NCBI GenBank assembly: GCA_031082425.1
Contig: JAVHLB010000004.1
Coordinates: 196,382 to 260,381, forward strand
Length of the DNA stretch: 64,000 nt
Reading direction: 5' to 3'
Source: Candidatus Edwardsbacteria bacterium
GTDB lineage: Bacteria; Edwardsbacteria; AC1; EtOH8
The notes beneath the pieces are model-generated. The model searched no databases and was not told the DNA's origin. It saw only the letters and a program-made list of their open reading frames with translations. Positions 58,042 to 64,000 of the stretch are shown here, piece by piece. Within the stretch, counting starts at the first letter, position 1, and each line of letters starts with the position of its first letter. The translations under genes and the position numbers were made by a program.

Positions 58042-60522
58042 CTATTCTATCGGCACCGATCGGGCCTTCCATATCTGCTCGGCGTATTCCTTGATGGAAC
58101 GGTCGCTTGAGAATTTGCCCATGTTGGCCACGTTGATGATGGCCTTCTCGGACCACTGGTCGGGATCGAGATAGGTCCGGCTGACCCGGTCCTGGCATTC
58201 CATGTAGGAGGCGAAGTCGGCCAGCAGCAGATAGTAGTCGCCCTTGTTCAGCAGGCTGTCCACGATGGGCTTGAACAGCCCGGGATCCTCCCGGCAGAAG
58301 AAGCCGCCGTCCAGCTGGTCCAGCACCTCTTTGAGCTGGCCGTTGGAATGATACTGGTTTTTAGGATCGTAGCCCCTGGCCCTTAACTGGGATACTTCCT
58401 CGGCCGTCAGCCCGAAGATGAAGATGTTGTCCTGGCCCACCTCCTCCATGATCTCGATGTTGGCCCCGTCCAGGGTGCCGATGGTCAGGGCCCCGTTGAG
58501 GGCGAATTTCATGTTGCCGGTGCCCGAGGCCTCCATCCCGGCGGTGGAGATCTGCTCCGACAGCTCGGCGGCCGGCATGATCAGCTCGGCCAGCGACACC
58601 CCGTAGTTGGCCAGAAAGACCACCTTGAGCTTGTTGCCGATATCGGGGTCGCTGTTGACCCTGTCGGCCACGCAGTTGATGAGTTTGATCACCAGCTTGG
58701 CCATGAAATATCCGGGGGCCGCCTTGCCGCCGAAGATGACGGTGCGCGGCACCACCGGGGCCTGGGGGTCCTTCTTGATGCGGTTGTACTGGGCGATCAC
58801 CCCCAGCACGTTAAGCAGCTGGCGCTTGTACTCGTGAAAACGCTTTACCTGGACGTCGAACAGGGAATTGACGTTGATCTCCTGCCCGTTGTGGGTCCGG
58901 ATGTATTCCGCCAGCCGGATCTTGTTCTCCCGTTTGACCACCCGCCACCTTTCGCGGAACAGAGAGTCCCCGGCCAGCGGGGCCAGCTCCTTGAGCAGCG
59001 ACAGGTCCTTGATCCACTCCGGCCCGATATGCTTGGTGATCAGCTCGGATAGGCCCGGGTTGCATTTCTTAAGCCAGCGGCGGGGGGTGATGCCGTTGGT
59101 CTTGTTGTTGAACTTGCCGGGGAAGAATTGGTTGAACTCCGGGAACACTATCTCCCTGAGGATCCGGGTGTGCAGTTCGGCCACCCCGTTCACCGAGAAG
59201 CATCCGGCGATGGCCAGGTGGGCCATCCGCACCTGGGGCTGGGGGCCGGACGAGATGATGGACATGGCTTGTTTCTTATGCTGGTCCCCGGGATGCCTCT
59301 TCTCCACCTCGTCCATCAGCCGGCGGTTGATCTCGCCGATGATCTGCCAATGACGGGGCAGCATCCGCTCGATCATATCCACCGGCCAGTGCTCCAGGGC
59401 CTCCGGCAGCACGGTGTGGTTGGTATAGGCGAACACCTGGCCGGTGATGTCCCAGGCCTCCTGCCACTCCAGGCCCTCCTGGTCCATCAGCAATCGCATC
59501 AGCTCCGGGATGGCGATGGCCGGGTGGGTGTCGTTGAGCTGAAAGACGGTCTTCTCGGGAAAGGCCGTCATGTCCGGCTGGGTCTTTTTATAGCGCCGGA
59601 TGGCGTCCTGCAAAGTGGCCGAAACGAAGAAATACTGCTGTTTCAGGCGCAGCTCCTTGCCCTGGTAGACATTGTCGCTGGGGTACAGCACCCGGGTGAT
59701 GTTCTCCTTCTGGTTCTTGTCCTCCACCGCCGCCACGTAGTCCCCGCTGTTGAAGTAGCTGAGGTCGAACTCCCGGGTGGCCTTGGCCGACCACAGCCGC
59801 AGGGTGTTGACGGTGTCGTTGCCGTGGCCCGGCACCGGGGTGTCGTAGGCCATGGCCATCACCTCCTCGCCATCCTGCCACAGGAAGCGGGGCCGCCCGT
59901 CGGGCCATTTATCAATTTCCACCCGTCCGTAGAATTTCACCGGATAGAGGTGCTCGGGCCGGGGCAGCTCCCAGGGGTTCTGGTACCTCAGCCAGTTGTC
60001 CGGGGTCTCCACCTGGTAGCCGTTCTGGATCTTCTGGAGGAATATCCCGTACTCGTAGCGGATGCCGTAGCCGTAGGCCGGCAGGGCATGGAAGGCCATC
60101 GAGTCCAGGTAGCAGGCCGCCAGCCGGCCCAGGCCGCCGTTGCCCAGCCCGGCGTCCCACTCCACCTCCATCATCTCCTCCAGGTCGAATCCCAGCTCCT
60201 CCAGGGCCTTGCGGCAGGCGAAATCCATCTCCAGGTTCATGATGGAATTTCCCAGGCTGCGGCCCATCAGGAATTCCAGCGACAGATAGTAGACCCGTTT
60301 GGCGTCCACCTGGTAGTAGCGCTGCTGGGTCCGCACCCAGCGCTCCACCAGCCGGTCCCGGATGGCCAGGGCCAGGCTCAGATAGTAGTCCCGCTGGGTG
60401 GCCGAATACTTGTCCTTGGCCAGCGAGAAGGAGATGTGGTCCAGGAAGGATCTTTTGAGCGACTCTTTGTCGACCCCCTGGCGGGTCACCTCGTCGGATA
60501 TTTTTATTTTCTTTTCCGGCAT
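58042..60522 (-). CDS. glgP: Glycogen/maltodextrin phosphorylase
   Basis: 826 residues, full length. It releases glucose-1-phosphate from alpha-1,4-glucans using PLP. Motifs: YLSLEFLMGRSLGNSIMNLE, the glycine-rich GNGGLGRLAACYLDSMA, TNHTVLPEALEHWPVDMIER, and the PLP-lysine block EASGTGNMKFALNGALTIGT near residue 660. The following gene downstream is a GT28-like glycosyltransferase only in the sense of proximity (its gene lies upstream in transcription, 401 bases away), so a common operon is not shown. Indicates that the organism stores or uses alpha-glucans. Confidence 0.96.
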   Translation of the reverse strand: MPEKKIKISDEVTRQGVDKESLKRSFLDHISFSLAKDKYSATQRDYYLSLALAIRDRLVERWVRTQQRYYQVDAKRVYYLSLEFLMGRSLGNSIMNLEMDFACRKALEELGFDLEEMMEVEWDAGLGNGGLGRLAACYLDSMAFHALPAYGYGIRYEYGIFLQKIQNGYQVETPDNWLRYQNPWELPRPEHLYPVKFYGRVEIDKWPDGRPRFLWQDGEEVMAMAYDTPVPGHGNDTVNTLRLWSAKATREFDLSYFNSGDYVAAVEDKNQKENITRVLYPSDNVYQGKELRLKQQYFFVSATLQDAIRRYKKTQPDMTAFPEKTVFQLNDTHPAIAIPELMRLLMDQEGLEWQEAWDITGQVFAYTNHTVLPEALEHWPVDMIERMLPRHWQIIGEINRRLMDEVEKRHPGDQHKKQAMSIISSGPQPQVRMAHLAIAGCFSVNGVAELHTRILREIVFPEFNQFFPGKFNNKTNGITPRRWLKKCNPGLSELITKHIGPEWIKDLSLLKELAPLAGDSLFRERWRVVKRENKIRLAEYIRTHNGQEINVNSLFDVQVKRFHEYKRQLLNVLGVIAQYNRIKKDPQAPVVPRTVIFGGKAAPGYFMAKLVIKLINCVADRVNSDPDIGNKLKVVFLANYGVSLAELIMPAAELSEQISTAGMEASGTGNMKFALNGALTIGTLDGANIEIMEEVGQDNIFIFGLTAEEVSQLRARGYDPKNQYHSNGQLKEVLDQLDGGFFCREDPGLFKPIVDSLLNKGDYYLLLADFASYMECQDRVSRTYLDPDQWSEKAIINVANMGKFSSDRSIKEYAEQIWKARSVPIE

Positions 60523-60563
60523 GGTCGATGAATATTATTACAGGTTTATAAAATGAATGGTTT

Positions 60564-60600
60564 CCCCCTCTCCCTTCGGGGGAGGGGCAGGGGTGGGGTC
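60564..60600. repeat. GA-rich palindromic intergenic element (copy g)
   Basis: CCCCCTCTCCCTTCGGGGGA then GGGGCAGGGGTGGGGTC. Confidence 0.8.
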
Positions 60601-60606
60601 CGTGCC

Positions 60607-60627
60607 GGGGCGATTGCCGATCGCCCC
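60607..60627. repeat. Palindrome GGGGCGAT...ATCGCCCC
   Basis: Eight-bp arms around a TGCCG centre, next to copy g of the GA-rich family. Similar in style to the palindrome at 42670-42689. Confidence 0.75.
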
Positions 60628-60923
60628 TACAATTATTTGTCACTTATTTATGTTTGCCCTGGATTCCCAACCCCACCCTCACCCCACTTCGTTTGGCACA
60701 ACAGCGGCTTTACTCAGTGCAGGCTCTCCCCGCAACGGAGAGGGAAGCTGATTGGCATGGAGATGTCGGGAATGACACTACCGCCAGGGGGGCGGGGTCG
60801 GCACCAAAACCTTTTTCGTTCTTTTCGCGGGCAGATCCTTCGGATAGCCAGGCTGGCTTACCAACCTAAGGATTACGCTATCCTAAAACCAAATCCATCA
60901 AATCAGCGTAAATCAGCGTTCAA

Positions 60924-62231
60924 TTAATCCCCCGCTTTGCCGAACAGGGCATCCTCGATGTTGTAGGTCCCCATCGACGGCGCGTTCATGAACCCGTGCC
61001 AGGCGGCCTCGGCGTATTTCCCGCTCTCCAGCACGTAATACAGCCACTGGTCCACGTAGCGGGGATCCTCCTGGACGAAGCCCGAGCCGATGTGCTCCAG
61101 CCACTCCTGGTTGAACTTCTCGTGGGCCCCCACCGGCGGGGCGATGATCACCGGCAGGCCCAGCGCTGTGTAGAAAGACATCTCCGAGGGCTTGGTCCAC
61201 AGGATGTCGGTGGTCCGCAGCTCCTGGTTGATGATGGAAAAATAGGCCCGCTTGTCCAGGGCGTAGATCACCTTGACCCCCGAGTTGGTCTGGGGATCGA
61301 TACCTAGGGCCTTCAACTCCCGGTTGAAATACGAGGCCACGTCCAGCCGGGTGCCGGCCACCAGGTTGACCCTGATCTTGCCGGTGCAGATCTTCTTCTG
61401 CAGGGCCTTGACGATGGTGATGCCGATCTCGGTCTGGGCCCCGGCCCCGCCCACTAGGTAGCACAGGGTCAGGGGATGGTTGCTCTTGGCCCTGGTTTCG
61501 CCCAGGTATTTCTTCAGCACCTCGTCGTAGGCGTTGATGAACTTTTTGTTGGGATCCAGGTTGGGCAGGCGCTCGGCCAGGTCCTTTTTCAGGACCTTCT
61601 GGTCCCGGCCTCCGGTGTTCTCCCGGGGCAGGGGGAAGCCGGTCATGATGATCCGGTCCTCGGGCACCCCGTACTGCCTTAAGCGGATGGTGGCGTGGCG
61701 CGACGGTGTCAGATATTTGATCCTGGTCTGGGCCGGCTTGTCCGTCACCCACACCCGGTTGATGTCGGTGTCGGTGACTATGCAGTAGATGTCATCCAGC
61801 CCCAGGTAGTCGGCCGCCAGGGCCGGAATGAAATGGGTGGTGACCAGGGGCAGTTTTTCCTTCTTGACGTAGTCGATCAAACTGCCGCACAGCCCCCAGC
61901 GCCTGATCAGGCCCTTCACCCGGAGCACGGTCAGATTGGGCCGGGCGTTCACCTTGAAGGGATAGAACGGCGCGATGGCCTGCAGGCTGTCGTAGGCCCC
62001 GAAGATGAACTGGCCGATGCCGGGGATGGCCTTCAGCCGGGAGACCGTCTCGTAGCCGATGCGGCTCCACTGCCAGATGCCCCGCTCCCGTTCCGAGATG
62101 ATCTGGTCGTTGTTGGCGGTGATGATCCGTTCGTTGGCGATCTCGTTCAGGGGGTAGGCGGCCCGCTGGTGGCCGTAGCCCATGTCCACCGAGACCACCC
62201 AGGCCCGTTTGGCTTGATCCTTTGCCGGCAT
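60924..62231 (-). CDS. GT-B glycosyltransferase, MGDG synthase/GT28-like
   Basis: 435 residues, cytoplasmic. The N-terminal half opens VVSVDMGYGHQRAAYPLNEI, matching the GxGHxxAA signature of MGDG synthase/MurG-like enzymes, and continues with YCIVTDTDINRVWVTDKPAQ, then a TPSRHATIRLRQYGVPEDRI block and a TGFPLPRE end as in GT28 proteins. The C-terminal half has YLVGGAGAQTEIGITIVKAL and a WTKPSEMSFYTALGLPVIIA nucleotide-sugar site. It should build a glycolipid or a similar lipid-linked sugar. The acceptor is unknown, and an unusual insertion around residues 215-260 makes it longer than typical MurG. Confidence 0.72.
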   Translation of the reverse strand: MPAKDQAKRAWVVSVDMGYGHQRAAYPLNEIANERIITANNDQIISERERGIWQWSRIGYETVSRLKAIPGIGQFIFGAYDSLQAIAPFYPFKVNARPNLTVLRVKGLIRRWGLCGSLIDYVKKEKLPLVTTHFIPALAADYLGLDDIYCIVTDTDINRVWVTDKPAQTRIKYLTPSRHATIRLRQYGVPEDRIIMTGFPLPRENTGGRDQKVLKKDLAERLPNLDPNKKFINAYDEVLKKYLGETRAKSNHPLTLCYLVGGAGAQTEIGITIVKALQKKICTGKIRVNLVAGTRLDVASYFNRELKALGIDPQTNSGVKVIYALDKRAYFSIINQELRTTDILWTKPSEMSFYTALGLPVIIAPPVGAHEKFNQEWLEHIGSGFVQEDPRYVDQWLYYVLESGKYAEAAWHGFMNAPSMGTYNIEDALFGKAGD

Positions 62232-62264
62232 AATTCAATATATTAATTTTATTATTGGGAGTTT

Positions 62265-62320
62265 AACCACCAAGACACCAAGGACTTTTACTCTTTAAGC
62301 TTCATGCTTTCAACTTTGAT
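62265..62320. repeat. Heptanucleotide array, 8 units
   Basis: Plus-strand units AACCACC, AAGACAC, CAAGGAC, TTTTACT, CTTTAAG, CTTCATG, CTTTCAA, CTTTGAT in one phase. The unit TTTTACT also occurs in the array near 50275. Confidence 0.65.
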
Positions 62321-62340
62321 CCGGCCTGCCCGGCCCGCAT

Positions 62341-62372
62341 CTCCCCTATCAAGGGGAGAGACAGTGGGGTGT
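62341..62372. repeat. GA-rich palindromic intergenic element (copy h)
   Basis: CTCCCCTATCAAGGGGAGAG then ACAGTGGGGTGT. Confidence 0.7.
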
Positions 62373-62451
62373 CCCGGTGATAATATTACAATAATAGCGC
62401 CCGGACTGCAATAACAAAGTGGAGCTTTTTTTACTTTGAAAAATGAATATT

Positions 62452-62479
62452 AAAAGCCCCGCCTGAGGCGGAGCTTTTT
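62452..62479 (-). terminator. Terminator after the YVTN/T9SS gene
   Basis: AAAAGCTCCGCC-TCA-GGCGGGGCTTTT in the transcript, an almost perfect stem with one mismatch, then AATATT. It lies 25 bases past the stop codon. Confidence 0.8.
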
Positions 62480-62503
62480 CGTTTAACCTGCCTTGATCCG
62501 AGT

Positions 62504-64000
62504 TTACCTCACTATCAACAGCTTCTTGGTGGAAATAAAGACTCCGGCCTTAAGCTGGTAGAAGTAGATCCCGTTGGATAATATGTTGTCATTCCAGCTG
62601 ATCTGATGGTACCCGGCCGGCTTCTGCCCTTCACTGATGGTCTTTACCAACTGCCCGGCCACGTTGTATACCTGAAGCTTGACATTGGCGGCTTTGGGCA
62701 GCTGATATTTAATGACTGTCTGCCCCCGGGAAGGATTGGGGTAGGCCGCCTGCAGGGCAAAGGTTTTGGGCAGGGCCGGATCGCTCGGCTGTCCTGCAAC
62801 CCCGGTCAAGTTGCTGAGACGGAAGGTACGAATATCAGATGAAATCGTATTGCTACCGTTAATGGCAATATTGGCATGGTCGCCAGTGTTGATCATATAC
62901 GACATCACTGCCGTATCGCCTTCCGTAACTATTTGAGCCGGTATCTCTGCAATAAAGGTATCCGCAGCCGCCCTGGTCATTGCCACTGAGGGCCATGATT
63001 TGCCAGACATTTGATAGTATAACGTGGCATTATCCACCCCGGAAAAATCGGTGATCACCGCTTTGACCGTATAGGGCCCGTAGCCGTCCAGCGAGTCGTT
63101 GTCATCGGCCAGGCTGTCCCACCAGACAATGGCCGGAGCGGCATAATCTATTCGGTACATCACATAGGTTGTGATATTGCCCATAAAGGGTGTTCCGACG
63201 CCCAGATTGTTGGTTGTGGCCGACTGGGTCTCCAGCGCTCCGCGAAGGTAAACATTATCTCCGTAGATCGCGGTGTCGGCCCCCCAGTCGTTCCCGGTCA
63301 GCCAGTCCAGCGAAGAATCGGTACTGGAGGAGTACGATCCGAACTTCCAATAAGATTGGTTTGTGGCCAGGCTGAAAAACCCTTCGCTTATGGTCGTTTT
63401 GTAGGGGGACCAATGGTTGGTTGAGGTCACTGCCTGGTTTTTGCTGTTTCCAGTGAAAATATATTTCCATGAGGCCTCGTTGTCATCGGTGGTTACTTTT
63501 GTATCCTGCTCCACGGTCTGATATATGACCACCGCCCGTCCGGCGGTGTAACAGGCCAGGTAGACCTTGCCGGTGGCCGGATTCACCGCCACCTGCCGCG
63601 GACCCGAGGGCATGGACATGGTCTTGACGCTGCGGCTGGCGCAGTCTATGATGCTCAGGCTGCTGCCGTCGCTGTTGGAGACGAACACCTTGCCGGTCAC
63701 CGGGTCGGCCGCGATCCATTCCGGATGGACACCCACCTTGATGGTGCTGGTGCCGTTGGTGGCCCCGTCGATCTCGGTCACCGTGCTGTCGTTGTAGTTG
63801 GTGACATAGATCTTGTTGTTGGCCCGGTTGACCGCCACCCCTGACGGCCAGTTGCCTACGGTCACATTGGCGGTGCCGTTGGTGGCCCCGTCGATGACCT
63901 TTACTATGCCGGAGGTCTGAAGACTGGCGACATATATCTTATTGGTCACCGGATTGATGTCGATCTTGTACGGCCGGTTGGAAGGGATGGACGTTAACAC
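62504..64000 (-). CDS. YVTN-type propeller protein with T9SS sorting domain, N-terminus outside window
   Basis: At least 498 residues; the frame is open to the window edge, so the real start and signal peptide lie beyond it. The first ~170 residues are YVTN/NHL-like blades (NKIYVASLQTSGIVKVIDGA, a VTVGNWPSGVAVNRANNKIY block, and VAVNPATGKVYLACYTAGRA). A middle region (residues 175-400) is beta-rich with no recognised motif. The end (AAYPNPSRGQTVIKYQLPKA, LQVYNVAGQLVKTI, NGIYFYQLKAG, KKLLIVR) is a T9SS sorting domain. A surface protein exported like the other four cargos in this window. Confidence 0.85.
   Translation of the reverse strand: MLTSIPSNRPYKIDINPVTNKIYVASLQTSGIVKVIDGATNGTANVTVGNWPSGVAVNRANNKIYVTNYNDSTVTEIDGATNGTSTIKVGVHPEWIAADPVTGKVFVSNSDGSSLSIIDCASRSVKTMSMPSGPRQVAVNPATGKVYLACYTAGRAVVIYQTVEQDTKVTTDDNEASWKYIFTGNSKNQAVTSTNHWSPYKTTISEGFFSLATNQSYWKFGSYSSSTDSSLDWLTGNDWGADTAIYGDNVYLRGALETQSATTNNLGVGTPFMGNITTYVMYRIDYAAPAIVWWDSLADDNDSLDGYGPYTVKAVITDFSGVDNATLYYQMSGKSWPSVAMTRAAADTFIAEIPAQIVTEGDTAVMSYMINTGDHANIAINGSNTISSDIRTFRLSNLTGVAGQPSDPALPKTFALQAAYPNPSRGQTVIKYQLPKAANVKLQVYNVAGQLVKTISEGQKPAGYHQISWNDNILSNGIYFYQLKAGVFISTKKLLIVR

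Larger units (their letters stand above)
60523..60923. other. 401-bp gap between glgP and the GT28-like gene
   Basis: No gene supported. Holds the GA-rich element (copy g), the palindrome GGGGCGATTGCCGATCGCCCC (60607-60627), a further CTCTCCCCGCAACGGAGAGG hairpin near 60723 and a 10-base direct repeat AAATCAGCGT near 60902-60921. Several of these resemble widespread intergenic repeats. Confidence 0.55.
62232..62451. other. Intergenic region with repeats
   Basis: No gene supported. Contains a heptanucleotide array (62265-62320), the GA-rich element copy h, and a small hairpin CAAAGT...ACTTTG (62415-62437). Confidence 0.5.

Noticed and set aside
59128..60531. Long plus-strand frame opposite glgP
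   Set aside because: Antisense shadow of glycogen phosphorylase with repetitive composition and no family motif.
1..64000. tRNA, rRNA, insertion sequences, prophage or replication origin
   Set aside because: Read for these on both strands; no cloverleaf, rRNA block, transposase, integrase or DnaA-box cluster was recognised. A covariance-model scan would be needed to exclude tRNAs fully.

Overview
All protein genes I accept in this 64 kb window (about 50, plus one remnant) are read from the minus strand, so transcription runs from high to low coordinates. The DNA is moderately GC-rich. The gene content points to an uncultured Gram-negative bacterium of the FCB/WOR-3/TA06-Edwardsbacteria kind. 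The evidence is five secreted proteins with type IX secretion (T9SS/Por)-like C-terminal sorting tails, a PorV/PorQ-like outer-membrane protein, two large TonB-dependent receptors with N-terminal carboxypeptidase-regulatory-like domains, and LVIVD and YVTN propellers. The phylum-level guess is inference and would need a marker-gene tree.

Layout from low to high coordinates. 0-10.4 kb: a complete FMN-controlled unit (consensus promoter, FMN riboswitch, intrinsic terminator) leads into ribD-ribE-ribBA-ribH-nusB, followed by a phosphoesterase, a glycosyltransferase, a UPF0104-type membrane protein, fmt, a DUF116 protein, rsmB and a truncated PASTA protein. 10.4-15.8 kb: ftsY, a CorA-type transporter and smc, with a promoter in front of smc. 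15.9-32.8 kb: envelope and secretion region with a PEGA/propeller lipoprotein, two TonB-dependent receptors, the PorV-like protein, a 1055-residue T9SS cargo and two near-identical 571-residue T9SS cargos. The two cargos enclose two small membrane proteins and a four-helix-bundle (S23-type) gene flanked by heptanucleotide repeats. 32.8-36 kb: a three-gene roadblock/DUF4388 signalling cluster with its own promoter, then a LipM-like lipoate enzyme. 36-38.1 kb: a TMTC-like membrane glycosyltransferase with TPRs and a decayed relative.

38.1-45.2 kb is the most interesting block. A MutL-type ASKHA ATPase, a barrel-sandwich/KOW-like protein, a fibronectin-III/membrane protein (DUF6754-like), three further membrane proteins and a small helical protein lie in one tightly packed run, with no cobalamin mutase subunits nearby. 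I read it as an undescribed membrane-associated ATPase system. 45.2-64 kb: an LVIVD cargo protein, gcvPB with its own promoter, TPR proteins, an orphan LivF, an MA-type metallopeptidase, a RluE-like pseudouridine synthase, a phosphoesterase with a CBM9-like tail, oligoendopeptidase F, an AT-rich methyltransferase, glycogen phosphorylase, a GT28-like glycosyltransferase and a truncated YVTN/T9SS protein.

Two kinds of small dispersed DNA stand out. One is arrays with a 7-nt period, found between genes and also in frame inside fmt, ftsY, gcvPB and the LVIVD gene. The other is GA-rich palindromic elements recurring at eight intergenic sites. I saw no tRNA, rRNA, CRISPR array, transposase or phage gene.
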